A stretch of 64,000 nucleotides of DNA from Novipirellula galeiformis (GCF_007860095.1 NZ_SJPT01000001.1:634212-698211), one strand, 5' to 3'. Counted from the stretch's first letter, positions 54,847 through 63,011 are shown. Made by a program: numbers and translations. The notes: generated by a model not told the origin, from the sequence alone.

Positions 54847-56028
54847 ATGCAACCTTTACAATCCAAGCGACATGTTTCGTTGAAAACGGGAGGGAAGGTC
54901 ACCCCGCCTCGTCGCCGAATGCCAGCACGCAGACGTCGCGGCGCTGCGGCAGTGTTCGGCTTGATTTTGACTGTAAGCCTGGTGGCCTTGATGGCCGTCA
55001 CGATTGATATGGGGCACATTCGCGTCGCTGAAGCCGAGTTGCAGCGATCCGCTGACGCTTCGGCAATGGCCGCATGTTGGGAACTGTTTGATCAACAAGT
55101 TTCGGGAGCCTCCGAAGGTGCGATGCAAGCCAGTGCAAGGCAAGCCGCCAATAGCATCGCGAGCCGGAACTTTGTCGGCCAACAGGCCCCTGAATTTTCA
55201 TCGGGGGATGTCGAGCTTGGAACCTACTCGCCCGATCAAGCTTGGAGCACATCCGATCCGTCTAGTTACAACGCAGCTCGGGTCACGTTGCGATTGCAAG
55301 GTGGTGGCAACGGCGAGCTGCCGCTGTTTTTTGGTGACGTGACCGGACGGCAAAGCCAATCGCTGCATGCCACGGCAACCGCCGCGATGTTTAATTCTAT
55401 CTCGGGGTTCAACGAGCCAGGCACGAGTGACGAAACGATTGATATTCTACCGTTTGCACTTGATCTTCCGAGCTGGCTCGCCGTGCTTGCGGGCGCTACC
55501 GATGACAGTTTTGCGTTCAGCAATGGGTCGGTCCATTCCGGTTCCGATGGGCTTTGCGAAACCAATCTTTATCCCCAAGGCACGGGATCGCCCGGTAACC
55601 GCGGAACGGTTGATATCGGTGGCAGCAACAACAGCACCAAGGATTTGTCACGTCAAATTCTGCATGGGATTTCCAAGCAAGATTTCATCGACTTGGGCAA
55701 GCCGCTCAAATTCGACTCCAATGGGGAGCTAAAGCTCAACGGTGATACGGGGATCAGTGCCGGGGTCAAAGATGAGCTGGCCTCGATCATTGGTAAGGTT
55801 CGCATCATCCCGATTTACACCACCGTTACCGGCAACGGAAACAATGCGATGTACACGATCGTGAGGTTCGAAGGCGTACGAATTTTGGAGGTCAAGCTAA
55901 CCGGCAAAATGTCGCAGAAGCGTGTCATCATCCAACCTGCCAAAGCGGTGGCACGCCACGCGATCGTGGATTCCTCCGCAGTTACGCATAGTTCGTATCT
56001 ATACACTCCCGTGATGTTGGTTCAGTGA
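54847..56028 (+). CDS. TadG-like pilus assembly protein
   Basis: This 393-residue protein has a basic N-terminus and a membrane segment RRGAAAVFGLILTVSLVALM with the Gly-Ala-Ala-Val type cleavage-like motif of TadG/TadE proteins. A helical region TIDMGHIRVAEAELQRSADA, then SAMAACWELF follows, as in TadG proteins. The rest is a long extracytoplasmic domain with no VWA motif that I can see. Such proteins act in Tad pilus biogenesis on the outside of the inner membrane. The core Tad genes (CpaF, TadB, TadC) are not in the window. The TadE gene follows after 25 bases. Confidence 0.8.
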   Translation: MQPLQSKRHVSLKTGGKVTPPRRRMPARRRRGAAAVFGLILTVSLVALMAVTIDMGHIRVAEAELQRSADASAMAACWELFDQQVSGASEGAMQASARQAANSIASRNFVGQQAPEFSSGDVELGTYSPDQAWSTSDPSSYNAARVTLRLQGGGNGELPLFFGDVTGRQSQSLHATATAAMFNSISGFNEPGTSDETIDILPFALDLPSWLAVLAGATDDSFAFSNGSVHSGSDGLCETNLYPQGTGSPGNRGTVDIGGSNNSTKDLSRQILHGISKQDFIDLGKPLKFDSNGELKLNGDTGISAGVKDELASIIGKVRIIPIYTTVTGNGNNAMYTIVRFEGVRILEVKLTGKMSQKRVIIQPAKAVARHAIVDSSAVTHSSYLYTPVMLVQ

Positions 56029-56053
56029 CACTCGTTCAGAAAATCTACGAATC

Positions 56054-56479
56054 ATGATTCACAAAACTTACCGACGAAAGAAAAAGGCGACACGGCTGGC
56101 GGCATCCGCAGTCGAGTTCGCCTTGGTCGCACCGTTGATGATCGCCTTTACGTTCGGCTTGGTCGAACTGGGGCGAATGATGTTGGTCAAACAAACGGCC
56201 ACGCATGCGACGCGCGAAGGGGCGCGAATCGCAGTGCGTCCGACGGCAACGACAAGCGAGGTCGTCGACCGAGTGAATGACGAACTAGCCTTGATGGGGA
56301 TTCAAAACGCGACCGTTGTAACCGTCCCGGCTTCGATCCAGACGTCAACGCCCAGTGGCATTGTCACCGTTCGCGTTGCGATTGACATTTCATCGATCAC
56401 CTGGGTCCCAGGGTTTTTAAATCTGGACGCGACCCAGATCGTTGCCGAGTCATCAATGCGTCGCGAGAGCACGAACTAG
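56054..56479 (+). CDS. TadE-like pseudopilin
   Basis: This is a 141-residue protein with the TadE hallmark: a basic leader and SAVEFALVAPLMIAFTFGLV, with the pilin-type Glu, followed by ELGRMMLVKQTATHATREGA. It is processed by a prepilin peptidase in the family. The C-terminal half is beta-rich (TVVTVPASIQTSTPSGIVTV). It directly follows the TadG-like gene and is likely cotranscribed. A bipartite palindrome with a T-tract ends the pair. Confidence 0.87.
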   Translation: MIHKTYRRKKKATRLAASAVEFALVAPLMIAFTFGLVELGRMMLVKQTATHATREGARIAVRPTATTSEVVDRVNDELALMGIQNATVVTVPASIQTSTPSGIVTVRVAIDISSITWVPGFLNLDATQIVAESSMRRESTN

Positions 56480-56503
56480 CGCATTTTTATCTTTGATGTC
56501 GCT

Positions 56504-56547
56504 ACCGTCACCAGACGGTGGACCACGTTCTGGCGAACGTAGCTACG
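56504..56547 (+). repeat. Bipartite palindromic repeat, copy 3, possible terminator
   Basis: Two hairpins lie side by side: ACCGTC (56504-56509) with GACGGT (56514-56519), and ACGTTC (56525-56530) with GAACGT (56535-56540). An outer pair GCTAC/GTAGC surrounds them. A run of T follows at once (56548 on). It lies 25 bases after the TadE stop, so it may also end that transcript. It resembles 16696-16735. Confidence 0.7.
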
Positions 56548-56613
56548 TTTTTTTTAACCTGCGTCATTTCTCAAATGGCTCTAATGCAATTGTGTTAGCT
56601 CACATCTTGCATC

Positions 56614-57381
56614 TCACATCTTTCCGGCTGCCCACAGCGTGCCTTTGACGATCGTGTCGAGGTAAACCGCATCTTCGAACGTCTCGTTCGAGTGGCCATA
56701 GGTGGTGCCAAAGACGCGTGCCTTGCCATATTGGTTTGTCCAGAAAACCGGGTGAGCTTGGTCGCTCTTTTCACTCTTGCTGGTCGCGAGTACCGTGGTG
56801 TTGGGCCATGTCTTTTCGATCACATACAACTCGTCCATGGCTGTTTTGTAGCCGGCGGGGAACCCTTTCATGATCGCGTGTTCGGCGGCAACCACGTCGA
56901 CGGCGTAATGGCTTTGGTGTTCATGGCGGCGGCTGGTGACGCCTAGGAATTCTCGCCAATCATCAATCTTGGCATCGCGATACGTGTGCATCGCACAGTG
57001 GATCACGACCGCGTTGGTTCCGGCGTGATGCGACTTCGTAATGCTGCGGATGTAGTCGGGGTTGGTCGTCGCAGCAAAGCATTCATTGTGGATCACGACA
57101 TCGAAGCCTGCGGACCATTGTGGGTTTTGGTAGAGCTCGATTTCGGCATCGGTCCCATTGCCACCGTCGTTCACGACGGTCCAATTCGCGGCGATGCCTC
57201 GTGCTTTAAAGGCCAGTTGCATGGACTTGGTTTGAAAGTCGTAATCGTGGCAACAACCTCCCGTGACAAGCAGTATCTTGATCGACGTCTCGGAGTCGGG
57301 TTCGGCGGCGGTTGCGGGGAATGGGGCGACCGTCAATTGTGTCGCGAGACAAAGCAAGAGCGAAAGGATGGGCGTTTTCAA
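56614..57381 (-). CDS. Secreted ThuA-domain protein
   Basis: This 255-residue protein has a signal peptide (ILSLLLCLATQLTVAPFPAT, ending near AAE). The body has the ThuA fold: IKILLVTGGCCHDYDFQTKS, FDVVIHNECFAATTNPDYIR, NAVVIHCAMHTYRD, and a later HPVFWTNQYGKARVFGTTYG. ThuA family proteins are trehalose utilisation related and class I glutamine amidotransferase-like, but the usual catalytic Cys is not clear here. They are abundant in planctomycetes, often near sugar-oxidising enzymes. Here the neighbours give no sugar context. Confidence 0.88.
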   Translation of the reverse strand: MKTPILSLLLCLATQLTVAPFPATAAEPDSETSIKILLVTGGCCHDYDFQTKSMQLAFKARGIAANWTVVNDGGNGTDAEIELYQNPQWSAGFDVVIHNECFAATTNPDYIRSITKSHHAGTNAVVIHCAMHTYRDAKIDDWREFLGVTSRRHEHQSHYAVDVVAAEHAIMKGFPAGYKTAMDELYVIEKTWPNTTVLATSKSEKSDQAHPVFWTNQYGKARVFGTTYGHSNETFEDAVYLDTIVKGTLWAAGKM

Positions 57382-57402
57382 GGCAAAGGCTCCGGGGAAG
57401 CG

Positions 57403-57431
57403 AAAAAAAAGGACGGATTAGAAATCCGTCC
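57403..57431 (-). terminator. Rho-independent terminator for the DUF4912 gene
   Basis: On the minus strand, GGACGGATT (57431-57423) pairs with AATCCGTCC (57419-57411) across a three-base loop. A run of eight T (57410-57403) follows. It lies 86 bases past the stop of the DUF4912 gene. Confidence 0.9.
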
Positions 57432-57516
57432 TGATGTTATCGAGGTGGTGTGCATGAGACCGGCCGAGCCGCGAAACTCTCACAGCGGCGGTGCATTGCT
57501 CATCTCAAATTCGATG

Positions 57517-58803
57517 CTAGAAACGATCGTCGATTTCGACCGTTTCCATAACTTTGGTGTTGCGCTCGACCGCGATGACGGTCGTGCGTTGGCGAAGTCC
57601 ATCGCGGCTCTCGCACGTCACGGGAAGCACTTGGCGTTTGTCGGGCAGTTCCATGCGGACGGTGAAGGAGCCATCGGTTTGAAGTTTGACCGGGCGGCCG
57701 GCGATATTGACCGATGCCGTGGGGGTGGTTTTTCCAAACACAATCAATTCCGCGTCGACCTGGAAGGGCAGCTTCGATTGCCGGAGCATGCTGGGGTCTG
57801 CCACCGTTTGTCCTTGCGAACCACGGCTCGGCATGGGGCGGTGAAGACGCTCCTCGAAAACGGCTTTGAGGTCGCCACCGTCTTGATCGTAACCACCGCT
57901 AAGCGAATAAAATCGCTCGTAATCTTCTGCGATGTCGCTCCAGTGCTCGTCCAAGCGTTCGCATTCACCCGGACGCGGTGTCTCGACAATGTTACTGCGG
58001 CAAATCGTGTAGAATTCTCCAAAATCGGCGAGGTAGCCGATGATGACGCGGAAGCGAGATGGGGGCTCGTCCACGTCGATGTACCAGTTGTTGACACCGC
58101 CGTGAATTGGGATGTCGCGGGCGACGCTCTCGGCTTGGTTGCTAGCAACATCGCCTACGGCCAGCACGCGCAGAATGGGTTTGGCGGAGTGCCAGCGTTC
58201 GGCCATCGCCGATTCGGCACGTTGCACGCTAGCTCGGGTGATTTCCCACGTCGCTTGCAACCAATACGAATCGCGAACGAGTAGAACGACGCGGTCTTGG
58301 TGCGTTTCGGTTGCACGGGTGCGGTTGGTTCCATTGGTGACCGCAGATCCACCCACGAGTGTTCCGGTCGAAATGTCGCGATGGCGATCCAGGGTTTCGC
58401 GACGGCGACGCATTTGAGCGCGAATGCGAGCCGTTTTGGCTGAAACCCGTTCCTTTTGCTCGGTTTGGTCGAGCACTTCGGCGCATCGTTGGGCGCTGAC
58501 TGCAGCAGCGCGTGCTCGGGCCGCAGCAAGTTGAGCCCCTTTGTTAGCCGAGGCGGTCGCCTTGGATTTCGACTTCACCGTGCTCGTTCTCGCCGCTGGG
58601 GACGCCTTCTTGGACCCCTGGCTTTTCGCGGCGGGGGCCGATTTCTTAGCCTCCGCTTTTCGCCTTAGGCGTCGTTGAACTTTGGAGATTTCGCTCACTA
58701 GGTCATCTTTCCGCATGCTGTGCCAGCCAGATACACCGTAGCTTTTCGCTAACTCTGCGAGTTCGCGTCGTGTTTGCGCTTTAAGGTCTGCCGTTTTAAT
58801 CAC
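57517..58803 (-). CDS. DUF4912 protein with N-terminal Rho_N-like domain
   Basis: This is a 428-residue protein. Residues 1-45 form a SAP/Rho_N-like helix-extended-helix fold (LKAQTRRELAELAKSYGVSG, then WHSMRKDDLVSEI). A basic Ala/Lys/Ser-rich linker follows (residues 50-140) with low complexity. DUF4912 starts near 165 (DRVVLLVRDSYWLQATWEIT, then RAESAMAERWHSAKPILRVL) and shows VDEPPSRFRVIIGYLADFGE. The C-terminal part (LPFQVDAELIVFGKTTPTAS, VNIAGRPVKLQTDGSFTVRM) looks like a second beta domain. The family is uncharacterised; a nucleic-acid-binding role is inferred from Rho_N. It is monocistronic with its own terminator. Confidence 0.85.
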   Translation of the reverse strand: MIKTADLKAQTRRELAELAKSYGVSGWHSMRKDDLVSEISKVQRRLRRKAEAKKSAPAAKSQGSKKASPAARTSTVKSKSKATASANKGAQLAAARARAAAVSAQRCAEVLDQTEQKERVSAKTARIRAQMRRRRETLDRHRDISTGTLVGGSAVTNGTNRTRATETHQDRVVLLVRDSYWLQATWEITRASVQRAESAMAERWHSAKPILRVLAVGDVASNQAESVARDIPIHGGVNNWYIDVDEPPSRFRVIIGYLADFGEFYTICRSNIVETPRPGECERLDEHWSDIAEDYERFYSLSGGYDQDGGDLKAVFEERLHRPMPSRGSQGQTVADPSMLRQSKLPFQVDAELIVFGKTTPTASVNIAGRPVKLQTDGSFTVRMELPDKRQVLPVTCESRDGLRQRTTVIAVERNTKVMETVEIDDRF

Positions 58804-59718
58804 CCTGCATCTCCAAGCTGAAAGCCCAGTCGAATTCGAAATAGGCCGTTAGTATTGATTTCATCTCGACTCGCGTGACTCCACCCCAAAAGTGGTTGCG
58901 GTCGCTTTTCGTACTCAGTCGCTCTCCATGGCCGCTTCCGTGTCGGTCACTTTCGCAATCCGCCGCTGCTTGGAAACTGCGTTCAAATTCCTTGGTTTCG
59001 AACCACGCTAGAGTGTCGCAAAATAAGAATCGCAGCTTCTCGTAGGTGATTTCAGTACGGCGCTGCGGCCTTTTGACGCTGTAAAACCAGGTCGTTTCGC
59101 GGTTTTTTAGCGGGGGTCAGGATCCGCCTGCGAGGCCGCAACGGGGTAATCGTCACCTGAAACATTATGGCAAGGGGATGCGAGTAGTTCTAGATGCAGT
59201 CTGGTAAAAGAATCCGAATCGTTGGCAGGAATCTCGCATTTCCTAGGGGAATTGGAAAAATAGGTGCGTTTAACACAGTTTGCCCATGCTCCCTGGGTTT
59301 CGCACACCTCCCGGACTGTGTGTCGTCTCCGCGGTGTCGACCTGGATGGATTGGCTATTCAGGGGGGGGAGGGAGGTGCTTTGCTAAGCCCTCTCGGCGG
59401 CTTGGCGGCCCACGCCGAGTCGATCTTGGGGATGTCGTGCAGCGACGAGTCTCATTTTGCAACTCCACAGCGTGCGGGGCGTGTTTTGTCGGGGGGGACG
59501 CGGGGCCAGAGTGCGGGCGATTTTCTGAATTCGCATTTTGGGGTGCGGCGATCCGTCGCTGCCTCTAGATGTTCTTGATTCGCGAGTCAAACTGTGCACG
59601 TCGCAGTGACGCGGGACCAAGAATTGGGGACGCGGGACCAAAATTGGGATTGGGTCTGGGTAATGCATTGCGATCGCGTTTGACGCAATGGAATTTGACT
59701 CTCGCAGGAAACGGTTTG
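58804..59718. other. 915-base intergenic region before the ATP synthase operon
   Basis: This is the longest gene-free stretch of the window. It lies between the divergent DUF4912 gene and the first gene of the atp operon. It has G-runs (59363-59374, 59491-59498) and a tandem duplication (59610-59650). A purine-rich site (AGGAAACG, 59706-59713) precedes the AtpZ-like ATG. I see no tRNA, rRNA or convincing ORF. It probably holds the atp promoter and leader. Confidence 0.5.
59610..59650. repeat. 21/20-base direct duplication
   Basis: CGCGGGACCAAGAATTGGGG (59610-59629) is repeated with small changes at 59631-59650 (CGCGGGACCAAAATTGGGAT). The copies are adjacent and lie about 70 bases before the AtpZ-like start. 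Confidence 0.85.
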
Positions 59719-60045
59719 ATGCCAAATCCAGTAGACGATCTTCCAGAGCCAAGCGTTCCAGAGCCAAACGATAGAGCAACCGCTACGGACGACGGTTCAT
59801 CAGGCCCTGTTGAGAAACACCACGCGAGCGTTACGAATGCAGGCGAAGGTGTGGCTTGGATTGGGTTTGTTGGTTTAGGGATGGAGCTAGCGGGAGTGAC
59901 GTTGCTGTTCGCGGGGATCGGTTATTGGATCGATTCTTGGCGAGGCCATGTGGTGATGTACGCAACGGCGTTGAGCACGATGGTCGGGTTTGGGTTTGCG
60001 ATGGCACGTTTTATTGTCAAAGTATCCCGCAAACGCTCCCGATAG
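59719..60045 (+). CDS. AtpZ-like ATP synthase accessory protein
   Basis: This is a 108-residue protein with an acidic, Pro-rich N-terminus and two membrane helices (residues about 50-70 WIGFVGLGMELAGVTLLFAG, and about 82-102 MYATALSTMVGFGFAMARFI). The pattern GLGMELAGVTLLFAGIGYWI, then DSW matches the small AtpZ/AtpI-type proteins found first in atp operons, which aid c-ring assembly or Mg2+ uptake. A frame extension to 59569 has no such features. The start ATG at 59719 is preceded by AGGAAACG. Confidence 0.8.
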   Translation: MPNPVDDLPEPSVPEPNDRATATDDGSSGPVEKHHASVTNAGEGVAWIGFVGLGMELAGVTLLFAGIGYWIDSWRGHVVMYATALSTMVGFGFAMARFIVKVSRKRSR

Positions 60046-60074
60046 TCCGTGCATTGATTACAGTCGGTTGCTAA

Positions 60075-60803
60075 TTGCCAATCATTTTAATTTCAAACGG
60101 AAACCAAGGCGTTTTGCCTTTTGCCCAAGACGTGACCGAACCGACATCCAACCGTTCAGCGAGAGCCACGCAAAACGTGACCGATTTGTATCGGGTTGCG
60201 TTTCGGTGGGTGTTGGCGGCTTGGGTTGTAGGGGTGGTAGTCACGGTTGGTTGGGTTGAGGTACAAGATTCCAGTCGCGTGGGTGACACCTTGTTTGTTG
60301 CTGCCATGAGTGGCGCGATTGCATTGGTGTCGATGTTGCCCGGTTTGTGTATTCGATGGGGGAAAGCGGTTCGGAGAAGACTGACGAGCGGGGCAAACTC
60401 GCCCGTCGCTGAGACGTCGTTGGATCAGTTCAGCGAATTTGCGTTTGCTTCAGGGATGGGGATGATCTTTCGGTTGTTTGGGACGGTTGCACTGTTTTTG
60501 TTCTGCCGTTATCAATTGGCCGAGACAAAGCAATGGGTGGCTGGCTTCACGATTGGCTGGTATGCCTTTTTGACCTTGGTCGAGGTGGGAGTGCTCGCTG
60601 GTAAGCGAGATCGGACTTTCACGCGACCGGAAGCTAGTGCGTCTGACACGGATGTGAGTTTGTTAGCAAAAAAATTGCCTGCCAAGGCAGGCGATGCTCC
60701 TTCACCTTTAGTAGACTCGTCCGTGTCCCTCTTTTCCTCGCTGCTACTTTTGAACAATTTGACTGCTCTGCATCCACGCTCGTTGGGTGTGTTGGAAGCG
60801 TAA
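60075..60803 (+). CDS. AtpI-like membrane protein of the atp operon
   Basis: This 242-residue protein lies between the AtpZ-like gene and atpB. The visible hydrophobic segments are residues about 44-62 (WVLAAWVVGVVVTVGWVEVQ), 73-95 (TLFVAAMSGAIALVSMLPGL), 138-155 (GMIFRLFGTVALFLFC) and 165-185 (VAGFTIGWYAFLTLVEVGVL). The topology and position fit the ATP synthase subunit I family, but no strong sequence motif is seen. There is no ATG: the frame begins with TTG at 60075, and a GTG at 60132 or TTG codons near 60112 are alternatives. The N-terminal boundary is therefore uncertain. Confidence 0.6.
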   Translation: MPIILISNGNQGVLPFAQDVTEPTSNRSARATQNVTDLYRVAFRWVLAAWVVGVVVTVGWVEVQDSSRVGDTLFVAAMSGAIALVSMLPGLCIRWGKAVRRRLTSGANSPVAETSLDQFSEFAFASGMGMIFRLFGTVALFLFCRYQLAETKQWVAGFTIGWYAFLTLVEVGVLAGKRDRTFTRPEASASDTDVSLLAKKLPAKAGDAPSPLVDSSVSLFSSLLLLNNLTALHPRSLGVLEA

Positions 60804-60859
60804 CGATTGTTGGTTGTGTTCACTAAATTTAAATTTGTCGCTCAAATACGATTTACCTG

Positions 60860-61873
60860 ATGCCTTTGCTTGTTGCTTCTGCCGACCACAGCCCGATAAC
60901 GCATGTGCTGCCGCACCGGTTGCACGAGAATCCGATCGTGCACGTTCCGGTTGGCGATGGGGATATTCCCGCGCTGCATGTGTTCGATGGGCGTTACGAG
61001 TTTTTCATCACCAATCATCTGATGATGAGTTTGGTCGGTGCCGTGACGGTGTTGTTGGTCTTCGCCCATGTCGCGAGTCGCGTGCGTGCAAAGGGGCAAG
61101 GGCTCGAGGCGTTTAAGACTCGCGGTCGTGTCGCTCAGTTGTTCGAGACGATGTGCTCGTTCATTCGTGACGAGGTTGCGCGGCCGAACTTGGGTCATTT
61201 GACCGACAAGTACATCTACTACATCTGGACCATCTTCTTCTTTGTCCTGTTCTGCAATGTGATTGGCTTGGTCCCGATTGGCTATATCCTTTATTCGTTC
61301 ACGGGTAGCCAGTCGTTATCGCATTGGGGTGGAACGGCGACGGGCAATCTGTCGTTGAATGCTGTGTTAGCATTGGGAAGCTTTTTCGCGATCTTGTTTA
61401 TCGGTATCCGAGAAACGGGCGTGAAAGCCTTCTTCTTGCACTTCAATCCAATTGGTTGGAATGACCCCAAGATGCTGTTGATCGGCATTCCGCTCTACGC
61501 TTTGGAGTGGCTTGGATTGATTATTAAGTGCGTGGTACTTGCGATGCGGCTTTTTGGAACGATGATGGCAGGCCACTTGGTGATCGCCGCGTTTGTTGGC
61601 CTCGTCTTCACTGCCGCTGAGTTTTCACATGCTCTTGGTTACGGTGTTGGCTTGTCGGTCATCGGCGGCGGCATTGTTCTTACCTTGCTCGAGTTGTTTA
61701 TCTGCTTTTTGCAAGCGTTTATCTTTACCTTCTTGACGGTGTTGTTCATTGCGATGACTGCGGTTCATCATGACGAGCATCACGAAGAGGATCATTTGTT
61801 AAACGACGAAAACCAGATGGACATGGATAAGTTGATTGATCCAAAACGACTGGGGCCTTTGGTGCACGAGTAG
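60860..61873 (+). CDS. atpB: ATP synthase F0 subunit a
   Basis: This 337-residue protein is subunit a, which forms the two proton half-channels against the c-ring. The essential Arg is in VVLAMRLFGTMMAGHLVIAA (about residue 230), and later GGGIVLTLLELFICFLQAFI with IFTFLTVLFIAMTAVHHDE completes the last helices. The N-terminal region has an LHENPIVHVPVGDGDIPALH segment that is typical of this branch. The protein is longer than the E. coli form (271), mostly through the N-terminus and a charged His/Asp-rich tail (HHDEHHEEDHLLNDEN). It is followed by atpE after 126 bases. Confidence 0.96.
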   Translation: MPLLVASADHSPITHVLPHRLHENPIVHVPVGDGDIPALHVFDGRYEFFITNHLMMSLVGAVTVLLVFAHVASRVRAKGQGLEAFKTRGRVAQLFETMCSFIRDEVARPNLGHLTDKYIYYIWTIFFFVLFCNVIGLVPIGYILYSFTGSQSLSHWGGTATGNLSLNAVLALGSFFAILFIGIRETGVKAFFLHFNPIGWNDPKMLLIGIPLYALEWLGLIIKCVVLAMRLFGTMMAGHLVIAAFVGLVFTAAEFSHALGYGVGLSVIGGGIVLTLLELFICFLQAFIFTFLTVLFIAMTAVHHDEHHEEDHLLNDENQMDMDKLIDPKRLGPLVHE

Positions 61874-61983
61874 TGTGCCTCCGCGATCCAGCCTTGATTC
61901 ACTGAATATTGTTTGACCCTTTAACCAAAAACTGTCGGCGTCCAAGTTCATGGGCGCAGGCATTTCCCGTTCGAGAATTAGCT

Positions 61984-61989
61984 CAGGAG
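61984..61989 (+). promoter_or_regulatory. Ribosome binding site of atpE
   Basis: CAGGAG (61984-61989) lies 10 bases before the ATG at 62000. An ATG at 61993 would make only a four-codon peptide ending TGA and overlaps the atpE start out of frame. Confidence 0.6.
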
Positions 61990-61999
61990 TTTATGAAAG

Positions 62000-62248
62000 A
62001 TGTTTGATTTCGCGCTTGTTTTGGCCCAGGAAGCTCTTAACGTCGGCAAGATGGGTGTCGGTATCGGAATGGGCCTTGTCATTCTCGGCGCTGGCTTTGG
62101 TATTGGCCGCATCGGTAGTGCCGCTGTCGATGCAATCGCTCGTCAACCCGAAGCGAGCGGAGCGATCAGCACCCAGATGCTGATCTCGGCTGCACTTATC
62201 GAAGGTGCGACTGTGATTGCTTTGATTCTGATGCTGATCCTTAGCTAA
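62000..62248 (+). CDS. atpE: ATP synthase F0 subunit c
   Basis: This 82-residue proteolipid has two helices. Helix 1 holds the packed glycines GVGIGMGLVILGAGFGIGRI. The loop ARQPEASG faces the cytoplasm and meets gamma and epsilon. Helix 2 has the ion-binding Glu in ALIEGATVIALILML. The residue after the Glu is Gly and helix 1 has no Gln at the coupling position. This fits H+ rather than Na+ specificity (Na+ c subunits have Gln in helix 1 and Glu-Ser/Thr in helix 2). That is an inference from known rules. Confidence 0.96.
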   Translation: MFDFALVLAQEALNVGKMGVGIGMGLVILGAGFGIGRIGSAAVDAIARQPEASGAISTQMLISAALIEGATVIALILMLILS

Positions 62249-62273
62249 ATCCGCCTTTGGCAAAGATGAAACG

Positions 62274-63011
62274 ATGGTTTTAAAATTGACTCGTTTATCG
62301 GTGTTGTGCTTGTTGGCGATGGGCGCGTTCTGTGTCTCGCCAGCTAGCAGCTATGCCGATGAAAAAGCGAAATCCGCAGTGGCGGCTGAGGCATCCGAAT
62401 CGGATGACGCAACCGTATTGGTTGCCGCTAACTCGGAAGTGCACGACGAGGAAGACGTTGTGGGTGATCACGATCATCCTGCAGCGGCAGACGGACACGA
62501 CTCGCATGCGAACACTCCGCCGTTGTTGTCATTCGACATTGGTTCGGCGGTTTGTAACATCGCGATTTTTCTTGGTGTGTTTGCAATCTTGTCCAAGTTT
62601 GTCTGGCCTCCCATCTTAAGTGGGTTGAAGGCACGCGAAGACAAGATCAGTGGCGACCTCGAAAATGCGGAGCGTATTAACGCTGAAGCACGGTCGTTGT
62701 TGAGTGACTATCAAACCAAGCTCGATGAAGCGGCAAACCAAGTGCAAGGCATGTTAGCCGAAGCACGGCGTGACGCCGAAACCAACGGCCAACGAATCGT
62801 TGCGGATGCGAAGGCGGAAGCCGAGCGGACGCGTGATCGTGCGGTCGCGGATATCGAGACGGCTAAGAAAGTGGCGTTGGCCGATTTGGCTGGTCAAACT
62901 TCGGACATGGCGATGCAGGTTGCCAAGTCAGTGGTCGGCCGCGAACTTCGTCCCGAAGACCATGCCGATTTGATTCGTCAATCGCTGGATCGACTTCCTA
63001 GTAATAACTAA
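62274..63011 (+). CDS. atpF: ATP synthase F0 subunit b with signal-like N-terminus
   Basis: This is a 245-residue subunit b, the peripheral stalk. The main helix lies near 90-113 (AVCNIAIFLGVFAILSKFVW) followed by the long charged stalk (KAREDKISGDLENAERINAE, to ARSLLSDYQTKLDEAANQ and AETNGQRIVADAKAEAERTR). The usual protein is about 160 residues. The extra first 85 residues have a signal-peptide-like start (LTRLSVLCLLAMGAFCVSPA, cleaved near YADE) and a His/Asp-rich stretch (residues 57-79, VHDEEDVVGDHDHPAAADGH). If exported, this part would lie in the periplasm. The unusual arrangement is flagged in findings. Confidence 0.93.
   Translation: MVLKLTRLSVLCLLAMGAFCVSPASSYADEKAKSAVAAEASESDDATVLVAANSEVHDEEDVVGDHDHPAAADGHDSHANTPPLLSFDIGSAVCNIAIFLGVFAILSKFVWPPILSGLKAREDKISGDLENAERINAEARSLLSDYQTKLDEAANQVQGMLAEARRDAETNGQRIVADAKAEAERTRDRAVADIETAKKVALADLAGQTSDMAMQVAKSVVGRELRPEDHADLIRQSLDRLPSNN

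Noticed and set aside
56986-58284. Long plus-strand open frame of 432 codons over the ThuA and DUF4912 genes
   Set aside because: It spans two clearly coding minus-strand genes with recognisable domains, and its translation shows no motif. It is an antisense shadow.
61993-62007. Four-codon upstream reading frame before atpE
   Set aside because: It overlaps the atpE start out of frame and has only a poor spacing (three bases) to the ribosome site. It is likely chance.
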